Source: Nanobdellota archaeon (lineage in GTDB: Archaea; Nanobdellota; Nanobdellia; Woesearchaeales; B3-WOES). From it: 35,990 nt of DNA. This document shows, in pieces, positions 8,523 through 15,075 of the stretch; position 1 is the stretch's first letter, and each line of letters starts with the position of its first letter. The stretch spans positions 1-35,990 of the forward strand of contig JAGLZG010000078.1 in the NCBI GenBank assembly GCA_023131705.1, read 5' to 3'. The notes below the pieces were generated by a model. That model saw only the letters and a list, made by a program, of their open reading frames with translations. It ran no database searches and had not been told where the DNA came from. A program made the translations under genes and the position numbers.

Positions 8523-8942
8523 ATGATCCTCAGATATATTCCAGTCTACTTCAGACCAGAGGAGCTTGTCCCAAAAGTTGTCTTTGAATTATTGGGAGCA
8601 GAGTCCCTCAATTTATTTGATCCAAGAATCCTGATCACTGCCGATCAGCTGAGATCACACTTTGGCAGATGCAACTGCAACACATGGCTTTGGGGAGGGA
8701 GATTCCATGAGAGAGGATTCAGACTGAGGCACTCTCAGACAGGAGCTCCTGAATCCATGCATAAGGATGCCAGAGGTCTTGATCTTGTCTTCATGGAGCT
8801 CACAGCAGCTGCTGTGAGGCAGGAGATCATGAGGAAGAGACACCTCTTTCCATTCATCACCAGAATGGAAAAGGGGAGGAGCTGGCTGCATTACGATAAC
8901 AAAGAGACAGGATCAAGCAAGATCATTTTATTCAAGCCTTAA
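8523..8942 (+). CDS. M15-type zinc peptidase (endolysin-like)
   Basis: The protein is 139 residues from ATG 8523, chosen because AAAGGGA lies at good distance; an upstream in-frame TTG at 8502 lies inside the previous gene. Ser78-x-His80, Asp87 and Trp121-x-His123-x-Asp125 match the S-x-H-x(6)-D ... W-x-H-x-D zinc ligand and catalytic pattern of peptidase M15_3 and related D,D-carboxypeptidase-like phage proteins. The usual G-x-A-x-D in the first motif reads A-R-G-L-D here. The likely role is cleavage of peptidoglycan peptides at lysis. It has no signal peptide, so it would need the neighbouring membrane protein for export. Some M15_3 homologues sit in virions, so a structural role is not excluded. 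Confidence 0.7.
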   Translation: MILRYIPVYFRPEELVPKVVFELLGAESLNLFDPRILITADQLRSHFGRCNCNTWLWGGRFHERGFRLRHSQTGAPESMHKDARGLDLVFMELTAAAVRQEIMRKRHLFPFITRMEKGRSWLHYDNKETGSSKIILFKP

Positions 8943-8957
8943 TCACAGGAGGTACGC

Positions 8958-9869
8958 ATGAAGAGAGTCCTTGTTCTTGATGGAGGAGGAGCAAAGGGAG
9001 TGATCCAGTCTCAAGTCCTGAAGGATATTGAGAGGATCAAAGGCAGGAGGATCAGTGATATTTTTGATCTCATAGTTGGGACATCAGTTGGAGCTATTCT
9101 TGGAGGAATCTATGCATCAGGGAAGATGGATGCAAAATATATCCATGCTCTGCTGATGGACACTCTTCCAAAAGTGTTCAGGAAAAGACTGTTCAGGATT
9201 CCAAAATATAGCAGGAAGGCTCTTGACAATGTGTTGTCAAAGACAATTGGAAATGAATTCAGGATGAAGCAATGCAAGAGCAGATTCATTTGCACTGCTG
9301 TCAATATGGTTGATGGAAGGACTCACTATTTTAAAAGCTGGGAGGCTGTTGATGGAGAGCTCAGACTCAATGAGGCAATCACCAGATCATATGCAGCTCC
9401 TCTCTTCTTTGGATCAATAATTGACAACAAGAACAAAGCTGTCTGGCTTGATGGAGGGACAGGGAATGCCAATTGTCCTCTTCTGGAGGCTGTCATTGAG
9501 ACAGTCAGACAGAAGTGGCTGGGAGACAAGAATCAACATCAGAGTCCTGAGAAGGTTCATATCCTGAGCATTGGGACAGGTCACGTTGATTTCTCCATGT
9601 CATTCAAAAGAGCAAGGAGAGCAAGAACAATCAGGCAAGTCCTATTTTTCCTTGATCCGGCTGAGGGAGGACTGGCAAGGAACCAATCAACAGTGAGCAG
9701 AGTCCAGAAAATTAAGTCCCTCTCAACAATTATGAAAGAGCTCTCTTTCCAGAGATTGAATCCAGAAATCTCAAAAAGGCTGGACAGGATGGATGGAGTC
9801 CGATATCTTGAGACTTATCAAAATATAGGGGAATCCCTCTCAGACGGTATTGATCACTCCAAATTGTGA
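8958..9869 (+). CDS. Patatin-like phospholipase
   Basis: This 303-residue protein has all patatin hallmarks: the oxyanion loop D8-G-G-G-A-K-G14, the nucleophile elbow G41-T-S43-V-G45 and the catalytic dyad Asp in D165-G-G. It should hydrolyse acyl ester bonds of phospholipids. It has no signal peptide or membrane segment. The gene follows the XhlA-like and M15 genes after AGGAGG and is the last gene before a strong terminator, so it looks like part of the lysis cassette, perhaps attacking membrane lipids (inference). Codon style equals that of the tail genes, so it is not a fresh arrival. Patatins are also effectors in bacterial defence (CapV in CBASS), but no cyclase or other defence partner is present. 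Confidence 0.85.
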   Translation: MKRVLVLDGGGAKGVIQSQVLKDIERIKGRRISDIFDLIVGTSVGAILGGIYASGKMDAKYIHALLMDTLPKVFRKRLFRIPKYSRKALDNVLSKTIGNEFRMKQCKSRFICTAVNMVDGRTHYFKSWEAVDGELRLNEAITRSYAAPLFFGSIIDNKNKAVWLDGGTGNANCPLLEAVIETVRQKWLGDKNQHQSPEKVHILSIGTGHVDFSMSFKRARRARTIRQVLFFLDPAEGGLARNQSTVSRVQKIKSLSTIMKELSFQRLNPEISKRLDRMDGVRYLETYQNIGESLSDGIDHSKL

Positions 9870-9911
9870 TGGTGATGGTGACAGCTGATTCCTGCTTGCA
9901 GGATGATGCAT

Positions 9912-9961
9912 CAGCCTGATGCTCATGCTCCCCTTGAGTGTCAGGCTGCCTTTATTTTTTT
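9912..9961 (+). terminator. Rho-independent terminator of the late tail/lysis operon
   Basis: CAGCCTGA (9912-9919) pairs with TCAGGCTG (9941-9948), and the stem resumes after a small internal loop through CTCA/TGAG. It is followed by CCTTTATTTTTTTT. It lies about 40 nt after the patatin stop codon and separates the late block from the early region. Confidence 0.85.
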
Positions 9962-10037
9962 TAAGAATTCCTCAAAAAAACCTCAGATTTTTCCCAGATT
10001 GAGCTGATAAAAATATTTTGCAATCTGTTGATTTATC

Positions 10038-10066
10038 TTGACTTGGCTCAAAATATCGGGTATACT
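10038..10066 (+). promoter_or_regulatory. Sigma70-like early promoter
   Basis: TTGACT (10038-10043), a 17-nt spacer and TATACT (10061-10066) form a near-consensus promoter. It lies just after the late terminator and before the first early gene. The 9870-10173 gap otherwise contains AT-rich inverted-looking sequence (10071-10125, ATAACTATAAATATAATG) and one CAACCTCA at 10138-10145; I see no gene in it. Confidence 0.75.
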
Positions 10067-10173
10067 TAAAATAAAAACAAATATAACTATAAATATAATG
10101 TATATTAACTATTATAAAATAGTCATTCTCAATGAGGCAACCTCAATCATTCAACCTTAACAAAGGAGGAAGT

Positions 10174-10347
10174 GTGTCAGATGAAATCTCAAAAGCAAAG
10201 GTCAAGCTGTATAGTCTTTTGCTTCAGAAGGATGTTGATGATCTGACTCAGCCAGAGGTCTCTACAATGTATGATCTCGCAACTGATCCAGATATCCAAA
10301 AAGTGCTGGCTCATTCAATGAAGGAGAATGAAGATGCCAAAAATTAA
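10174..10347 (+). CDS. 57-residue hypothetical protein, first early gene
   Basis: I chose GTG 10174 because AAAGGAGG (10162-10169) precedes it closely, in the leader CCTTAACAAAGGAGGAAGTG that recurs at other genes. An in-frame ATG at 10132 lies upstream of that ribosome binding site and is rejected. The protein is helical and acidic (SDEISKAKVKLYSLLLQK) with no family I recognise. It overlaps the start of the Spo11-like gene, so the two are probably coupled. Confidence 0.6.
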   Translation: MSDEISKAKVKLYSLLLQKDVDDLTQPEVSTMYDLATDPDIQKVLAHSMKENEDAKN

Positions 10348-11209
10348 ATATGATATTTTCAACTTTACAAAGAAGACTCTGGCTGTCATTGGACAAGCAA
10401 ATGAGATCATTGTTGAATATCAAGCTCAGGGATTCAGCTTGACTCTCAGACAGATATATTATCAATTTGTATCCAGAGACCTGATTCCCAATAGGCAGAA
10501 TGAATATAATAAACTTGGGAATGTGCTTAACAATGGGAGACTTGCTGGCTTGATTGACTGGAATGCCATTGAGGACAGGACAAGATTTGTGAGGAGTTTG
10601 TCTCATTGGAATAATCCTTCACAGATCATTGATGCTTGTGCTGATCAATATAGAGTTGATAGATGGGAAGATCAAAAGTACAGGCTTGAGGTCTGGATTG
10701 AGAAGGATGCTCTCACAGGGATCATTGAGGGAATTTGTGAGGAGCATGATATCCCATATTTCTCATGCAGAGGATATGTTTCTCAATCTGAAGTCTGGAG
10801 AGCTGCAATAAGACTGAATGGATATTTTGGACAGGACACAAGAATCATCCATCTTGGAGATCATGATCCATCAGGAATTGACATGACAAGAGATATTCAA
10901 GATCGGCTCAGGCTCTTCAAATGTTCTGCTGATGTTGAGAGGATTGCTCTGAATATGGATCAGGTTGAACAGTATTCTCCTCCTCCAAATCCTGCAAAGC
11001 TCACTGATTCAAGATGTGAGGGATATATTGCAGAATATGGATCAGACAGTTGGGAGCTGGATGCTCTTGAGCCTTCTGTCATTGTTGATCTGATCAGAAG
11101 TAAAATTGAGGGATATAAAGATCAGGATAAATGGGAAGAGTCTGAGGACAGGGAAGAGGAAGGCAGGGAAAAGCTGGCTGAAGTCTCAAGAACTCTCAGG
11201 GAGGAATAA
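10334..11209 (+). CDS. Spo11 / topoisomerase VI A-like protein (Mini-A type)
   Basis: The protein is 291 residues from ATG 10334, with AAGGAG 7 nt upstream. The N-terminal helical domain has 'LTLRQIYYQF' with Tyr42/Tyr43 placed like the catalytic tyrosine of the winged helix in topoisomerase VI A/Spo11. A TOPRIM domain follows: Glu123 in 'VWIEKDAL', and Asp176-x-Asp178 in 'HLGDHDPSGIDM', the metal ligands. The protein is shorter than TopoVI A (about 360-390 residues), and no GHKL-ATPase B subunit is seen in this window. Stand-alone A-like proteins of mobile elements have been called Mini-A. It may cleave, nick or bend phage DNA for replication or recombination. The C-terminal ~30 residues are a charged helix. 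Family confident, function unproven. Confidence 0.8.
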   Translation: MPKIKYDIFNFTKKTLAVIGQANEIIVEYQAQGFSLTLRQIYYQFVSRDLIPNRQNEYNKLGNVLNNGRLAGLIDWNAIEDRTRFVRSLSHWNNPSQIIDACADQYRVDRWEDQKYRLEVWIEKDALTGIIEGICEEHDIPYFSCRGYVSQSEVWRAAIRLNGYFGQDTRIIHLGDHDPSGIDMTRDIQDRLRLFKCSADVERIALNMDQVEQYSPPPNPAKLTDSRCEGYIAEYGSDSWELDALEPSVIVDLIRSKIEGYKDQDKWEESEDREEEGREKLAEVSRTLREE

Positions 11210-11427
11210 TGAAAAAGAAGATCAGAAAATGCAATAAATGCAGGACAGGAATGAACAATATTGCTCCCAACTCATTCAGTCCTGCTCATTACTATTGCAG
11301 CAAATGTCAATCTCATCATTATGATGGAAGATATTGGACTAAAAAACAATGGAATAAATATGTCAATGATCTTGAGAGGAAGGTTGTCAGAATGACAGAA
11401 TTTAGTTCCTTTAATCTTAACCAATAA
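11209..11427 (+). CDS. 72-residue zinc-finger-like hypothetical protein
   Basis: The ATG overlaps the stop of the Spo11-like gene (TAATG) after GGGAGG, so it is translationally coupled to it. Cys8-x-x-Cys11 (KCNKCR) and Cys30-x-x-Cys33 (YCSKCQ) form a two-pair zinc ribbon, followed by His-rich and Trp/Lys-rich sequence. It may be a DNA- or protein-binding accessory of its neighbour; I recognise no specific family. Confidence 0.65.
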   Translation: MKKKIRKCNKCRTGMNNIAPNSFSPAHYYCSKCQSHHYDGRYWTKKQWNKYVNDLERKVVRMTEFSSFNLNQ

Positions 11428-11448
11428 ACGTCAACAAAGGAGGAAAGA

Positions 11449-12054
11449 GTGGCAAGAGCAACATTTGTCAAGAGTGCCAGAAAAGACTATCCAGATCAGA
11501 AGATCAAGAAGGGAGAGTCATATTACTGGTGGAAATTTAGATTCGGGGGTAAGATCAGATCAAAAAAAGCTCCCAGACCTTCACAACTCACTCAGTCTGC
11601 ATTCAGGAGCACTCTCTGCTCTCTGGAAGAGCAGATTGAGGATGGACTGTTCAGGGTTGATAATACAGATGATCTCCAGAGCAATGTTGAAAGCTTTAAG
11701 GAGGAAATTCAGCAGCTTGCAGATGAGACTCAGGAGAGTCTTGACAATATGCCTGATCAACTGCAAGAGGGAGACACTGGACAGATGCTTCAGGAAAGGA
11801 TTGAAGGACTTGAGAGCTGGATCAGTGAGCTGGATGGAATTGATCTAAATGTTGATGAAGAGGAATTCAAAGAGGAGCTCATTGAAGAGCTCAGGGAAGA
11901 GCACAAGGATGAGAATGAGCTCACTGATGAAGAGGCTGAGAAATATGATCCTCCAGAGGATGATAAATTCAACGAAAAAATGACAGAGAAAGTCAGTGAG
12001 AAGATTGAAGAGATTGCAGATGAGCTGTCTGACACTTATCCAGATATAGAATAG
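11449..12054 (+). CDS. Conserved phage hypothetical protein, acidic C-terminus
   Basis: The GTG start follows CAACAAAGGAGG. The product is 201 residues. The N-terminal ~60 residues are basic and aromatic ('ESYYWWKFRFGGKIRSKK', then 'PSQLTQSAF'), a segment I recall as widespread in uncharacterised phage proteins. The remaining ~140 residues are very acidic and helical, probably a long coiled coil (EELIEELREEHKDENE). The arrangement suggests a nucleic-acid- or partner-binding head with a helical tail. No function can be assigned. Confidence 0.7.
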   Translation: MARATFVKSARKDYPDQKIKKGESYYWWKFRFGGKIRSKKAPRPSQLTQSAFRSTLCSLEEQIEDGLFRVDNTDDLQSNVESFKEEIQQLADETQESLDNMPDQLQEGDTGQMLQERIEGLESWISELDGIDLNVDEEEFKEELIEELREEHKDENELTDEEAEKYDPPEDDKFNEKMTEKVSEKIEEIADELSDTYPDIE

Positions 12055-12063
12055 GGGAAGCAT

Positions 12064-12411
12064 ATGCCAAATAACAAATTTAAAACAGGAGATATGGTCT
12101 TTGTCAAGGAGTACAAGCTTGATGGGAGTCCTCTTGAGATGGAATGGCATGGGAGGATTGTTGCTCAGATAAAAAAAGGAGACTATGCTGATGGAGAGAA
12201 TGTCTGTGTCAAGGATACAAACAGAATTGGCTCATATTTTGGAAGTACTTTTCCCAGACATACAGACAATCTCTCTCACATGGAATGCAGATTCTGTCAC
12301 TATGTTGACCATGACAGGAAGAGCAGCCTCTTTGCTTGTGGTGGTTGTATTATTGAAAAGGATGGGAAGAGAATCCCATCATTCAGGAAATTCAAAAAGC
12401 TGAAAAAATAA
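12064..12411 (+). CDS. 115-residue hypothetical protein with Cys-pair motif
   Basis: AGGGGAAG lies before ATG. The N-terminal half reads like a small beta barrel ('FKTGDMVFVKEYKLDG', 'EWHGRIVAQI'), an SH3/KOW-like pattern. The C-terminal half has C-x-x-C (CRFC) and C-x-x-C (CGGC) about 16 residues apart, probably a zinc ribbon, and ends in a Lys-rich tail. The family is unknown. It lies in the early operon and uses the phage codon style. Confidence 0.65.
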   Translation: MPNNKFKTGDMVFVKEYKLDGSPLEMEWHGRIVAQIKKGDYADGENVCVKDTNRIGSYFGSTFPRHTDNLSHMECRFCHYVDHDRKSSLFACGGCIIEKDGKRIPSFRKFKKLKK

Positions 12412-12476
12412 GAAGGTTATTTATGTTTCAATTTTTATTAATCATTTTACTTTCAATCTTAACAAAGGAGAGATAT

Positions 12477-13232
12477 ATGTCTCACAAATTCAGTGATCCA
12501 TACACAGATGTCACTGTTGAGCCAATGAAGGTTGGAGATCAGGAGGTTGCAAAGGTTGCTGTCATGGTCAAGGATGATGATGGAGAGAGAGTCATTGCAG
12601 CAGCACTGTCCAAAGATTACAACCTGATAAAGAATCAGATTGCAGCTGATGTCTCATGGGATATCATGTCCAGATCAGAATTCAAATGGAAGCAGCTCAA
12701 AATCTTTTTTGATGGGAAAAAATATGCTGCTTATTATATCACTGAAGATTCGATCATCAATATTGGGAATGGAGATGAGCATCCTCTCCATCTGGGATTC
12801 ATGACAAGGAATGCATATGATGGATCAGGAGCATTTGCTCTGGAGATGTTTGCTTGTAATATGAGTTGCACAAATCAATACATCTCAAGAAATAGATTTG
12901 GATTCTTCCAGATATATCACACTGACTCCCAGCAGTATCTGATTGATGATGCAGTCCAGAATGTGAGTGTTGGAGCAAATAAGCTGATGGAGATTGCTCC
13001 CATGATCAAGGCTCTCAGAAAAGAGCCATTGACAATTGAGCACATCACAGCTGCAAAAGACAAGACAGACATTCCTCATACAAAGTGGGGAGATGTCATT
13101 GACAGGCTGGCGGTCGAGAATGCAACTCTCTTTGGACTTTTTCAGGCTCTGACATATGTGACCTCTCACAAGATGTCTGGATTCAATTCCATATCAGTTG
13201 CAAATTCTGTGACAGATCACATCCTGCAATAA
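12477..13232 (+). CDS. DUF932 family phage protein
   Basis: The protein is 251 residues from ATG 12477, chosen for AAAGGAG in the recurrent leader TCTTAACAAAGGAG; the in-frame ATG at 12423 would add a hydrophobic stretch unlike the family. 'MTRNAYDGSGAFALEMFACNMSCTNQYIS' region (about residues 111-140) matches the core of DUF932 (nSYDGs...R..C.N). Proteins of this family occur in phages and plasmids, often near recombination and repair genes; their function is unknown. The gene ends an operon with a terminator directly behind it. Confidence 0.75.
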   Translation: MSHKFSDPYTDVTVEPMKVGDQEVAKVAVMVKDDDGERVIAAALSKDYNLIKNQIAADVSWDIMSRSEFKWKQLKIFFDGKKYAAYYITEDSIINIGNGDEHPLHLGFMTRNAYDGSGAFALEMFACNMSCTNQYISRNRFGFFQIYHTDSQQYLIDDAVQNVSVGANKLMEIAPMIKALRKEPLTIEHITAAKDKTDIPHTKWGDVIDRLAVENATLFGLFQALTYVTSHKMSGFNSISVANSVTDHILQ

Positions 13233-13256
13233 GAATCCAGCAAGCCCGATTGAGCC

Positions 13257-13291
13257 AGAGGCAGTCTTTTTTGAGGCTGCCTCTTTTTTTT
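13257..13291 (+). terminator. Rho-independent terminator after the DUF932 gene
   Basis: AGAGGCAG (13257-13264) pairs with CTGCCTCT (13277-13284), loop of 12 nt, followed by a run of eight T. Confidence 0.85.
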
Positions 13292-13325
13292 CTTGCATTC
13301 TCCTCAACCATCATTATATTAATAG

Positions 13326-13359
13326 TTATATTTATATTTATTAATCTTATCAAAGGAGG
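13326..13359 (+). promoter_or_regulatory. AT-rich leader with repeated 16-mer, copy 1
   Basis: TTATATTTATATTTAT (13326-13341) is identical to 15027-15042. Both copies precede a strong AAAGGAGG at the head of a gene group, here within TTAATCTTATCAAAGGAGG. Related AT-rich stretches lie at about 10080-10125 and 16900-16945. This could be an operator, an UP-like promoter element or a phage-specific promoter; no clear -35 box is visible here. Confidence 0.45.
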
Positions 13360-13368
13360 TTGGCACAT

Positions 13369-13785
13369 ATGGAAGACAAGGAGATTCAAAGGAGGCTGGA
13401 CAATCTGTTGTCTGGGAGAAAACTTGGAAGTGCTGAGAAGGCTCTGAAGGACATGAGCCATGAGCAGCTGTATGAATTTTTATACAAAGACTTTCACACT
13501 GTCCAGCACACTCTTGCTTTTAGAATATTAATTGACAGGCTGGTTGAGTCAGAGAAAAAATTTCTCAGGATTGAGGATGCTCACAAATTTATCCAGTGCA
13601 TTAATGACTGTCAATTTTTATTCAATGGAATTGGAGTCCAGCAAATGGCAAGGAAGCTGATCTCTGATATCAAGGAGATTCTCAAGGGGAGATATATCTG
13701 TCCAGAGTGCTCTGCTGAATGGGATGTTGAGCACAACAGATGTTCTGCGAATTGCCAGACAGAGAAAACTGAAAATATTACGTAG
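13369..13785 (+). CDS. 138-residue hypothetical protein with C-terminal zinc ribbon
   Basis: Start ATG 13369 lies 9 nt after AAAGGAGG; a TTG at 13360 touches the Shine-Dalgarno sequence and is rejected. The first ~110 residues are helical. The C-terminus 'YICPECSAEWDVEHNRCSANC' region has four Cys in a C-x-x-C ... C-x(3)-C arrangement. I recognise no family. It is a single gene between two intergenic gaps, so it may be transcribed on its own. Confidence 0.65.
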   Translation: MEDKEIQRRLDNLLSGRKLGSAEKALKDMSHEQLYEFLYKDFHTVQHTLAFRILIDRLVESEKKFLRIEDAHKFIQCINDCQFLFNGIGVQQMARKLISDIKEILKGRYICPECSAEWDVEHNRCSANCQTEKTENIT

Positions 13786-13798
13786 CGTTAATATTTTT
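13773..13798 (+). terminator. Possible weak terminator hairpin
   Basis: AAATATTA (13773-13780) pairs with TAATATTT (13789-13796) around CGTAGCGT, followed by TTGT. The stem is all A/T and overlaps the stop codon, so termination would be weak. Confidence 0.3.
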
Positions 13799-13832
13799 GT
13801 AATAATCTGTATTTTTAATCATTCATAGAGAC

Positions 13833-13838
13833 TATAAT
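13833..13838 (+). promoter_or_regulatory. Possible -10 element before the exonuclease gene
   Basis: A perfect TATAAT lies 70 nt before the exonuclease ATG, in a gap without a gene. The matching -35 position is poor (TATTTT), so this is tentative. Confidence 0.3.
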
Positions 13839-13907
13839 CAATAGGATCACACAGCTCAATCTGAGGAAGTGATCTGTCAACACTTAACCATTTACAAAGG
13901 AGATTGT

Positions 13908-14606
13908 ATGACAAAGACCATTGATATTGAGACAGCTCCAGATATGAAGATGGTCAAATGGCTTCCTGATCCTGATGTCAAATATGGCAACACAAAGGAT
14001 GAGGAAAAGAGGAAGGTCATGAGGGATGATGCAGTCATGAGGCAGATTCAAGGCATGGATCTCAGTCCATTATCAGGGACTGTTGTGTGTGCTGTCATTG
14101 TTCAGGATGGGACTGTGATCAGTGAGTGTCTTGTTGAGAAAAAGGGACTCACTGAATGGGAGCTCCTTGATCTGGTATTTGACAACATGAGACTCTCAGG
14201 CACTGCCAATCCAACTCTTTGCACATGGAATGGGACATCCTTTGATCTCCCCTTCCTGTATAAAAGAGCAATGATCCATGATAAGCTGTTGAACTCTCCA
14301 AAAAGCAAGAGGTTGCTGGTGAACATGCCTCCTCTCTCATATTGGAGCAAGAGATATCAGACAGTCCCTCATTGTGATCTCCCTCTGGTCTGGGGAGGCT
14401 GGGACAGTCAGGCAAAATACACATCATTGCAGAGTGTTGTCCTGCCCCTCCTCCAGAAGTCGAAAATTGAGATTGACTTTGACATGGAGGAACATCACAA
14501 GCTCCTGAAGAGTGATGCAGGAAGACAGAAAATTCTGAAGAGATGTGTTCAAGATACTCTCTTGACAGATGAAGTATATCATCTGGTCAAAGGTGTCTTG
14601 TTCTAA
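13908..14606 (+). CDS. DnaQ-like / PolB-type 3'-5' exonuclease
   Basis: The protein is 232 residues from ATG 13908, 7 nt after AAAGGAG. Three DEDD exonuclease motifs are visible: Exo I 'IDIETAP' with Asp6 and Glu8, Exo II 'CTWNGTSFDLPFL' with Asp113, and Exo III around Asp216 ('CVQDTLLTDEVY'). The size and the W-N-G-x-x-F-D signature fit the predicted PolB-like exonucleases of phages, which act without an attached polymerase. The likely role is end trimming of DNA in replication or recombination, or proofreading with the host enzyme. It leads a group of small genes running to about 16.8 kb. Confidence 0.8.
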   Translation: MTKTIDIETAPDMKMVKWLPDPDVKYGNTKDEEKRKVMRDDAVMRQIQGMDLSPLSGTVVCAVIVQDGTVISECLVEKKGLTEWELLDLVFDNMRLSGTANPTLCTWNGTSFDLPFLYKRAMIHDKLLNSPKSKRLLVNMPPLSYWSKRYQTVPHCDLPLVWGGWDSQAKYTSLQSVVLPLLQKSKIEIDFDMEEHHKLLKSDAGRQKILKRCVQDTLLTDEVYHLVKGVLF

Positions 14607-14616
14607 AGGAGGTTTT

Positions 14617-14778
14617 ATGTACGTATATAAAGAAACAGACAAAGGACTCTGGACTGTTGGATTCTATGATCCAGATGGAAAGTGGCATCCAGAGAGTGAC
14701 TTTGACAAGAGGGAAGAGGCGGCAGATAGAGTCTCCTTTCTCAATGGAGGGGGAAAGAGATTCGGGGGGAGTGACTGA
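14617..14778 (+). CDS. 53-residue conserved phage hypothetical protein
   Basis: ATG 14617 follows AAAGGAGG. The sequence 'GLWTVGFYDPDGKWHPESD' is a pattern I recall from many small phage proteins of unknown role, often found in early regions. It is probably a single small alpha/beta fold. It overlaps the next gene at TGATG. Confidence 0.65.
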   Translation: MYVYKETDKGLWTVGFYDPDGKWHPESDFDKREEAADRVSFLNGGGKRFGGSD

Positions 14779-15026
14779 TGAAAAGAGAGATATTGTGCTC
14801 AATCTGTGAAGCTGGCAGGAGGAAGAGATATCCCAATGGACTTCCATATGCTGGGGAGCATCTCAAGCTGGTCAATGGGAAAGCTCTCTGGGGTCTCATC
14901 TGTGATTATTGTGGCAAGATCATCCAGAAGGAAGAGGATTGTTGCGCATCCTCCATCTGGGCTGATAGCATGAAGCTGCAATATTATAAATGGGAACATG
15001 AATATTTGCAATTGCTTCCCAAATGA
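14778..15026 (+). CDS. 82-residue zinc-ribbon-like hypothetical protein
   Basis: The ATG overlaps the previous stop. Cys7-x-x-Cys10 (CSIC) and Cys42-x-x-Cys45 (CDYCG) form two pairs, and the 'ICDYCGKIIQKEEDCCASSIW' region resembles small phage zinc proteins. It contains few other features. It is followed by an AT-rich leader. Confidence 0.65.
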   Translation: MKREILCSICEAGRRKRYPNGLPYAGEHLKLVNGKALWGLICDYCGKIIQKEEDCCASSIWADSMKLQYYKWEHEYLQLLPK

Positions 15027-15070
15027 TTATATTTATATTTATAATTATTCACTTTAAAAAAAGGAGGTTG
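15027..15070 (+). promoter_or_regulatory. AT-rich leader with repeated 16-mer, copy 2
   Basis: TTATATTTATATTTAT at 15027-15042 repeats 13326-13341. It is followed by AATTATTCACTTTAAAAAAAGGAGG. The position, directly before a gene-group start, matches copy 1. Confidence 0.45.
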
Positions 15071-15075
15071 TATTT

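Noticed and set aside
8958..9869. Patatin as a CBASS effector (CapV) in a defence island
   Set aside because: No cyclase, Cap2/Cap3 or other defence gene is nearby; the neighbours are lysis-type genes.
10132..10173. Upstream ATG for the first early gene
   Set aside because: It precedes the AAAGGAGG; GTG 10174 has the right spacing and matches the GTG design at 20308.
12423..12476. Hydrophobic N-terminal extension of the DUF932 protein
   Set aside because: The segment contains the recurrent leader and Shine-Dalgarno used by ATG 12477, and the family has no signal peptide.
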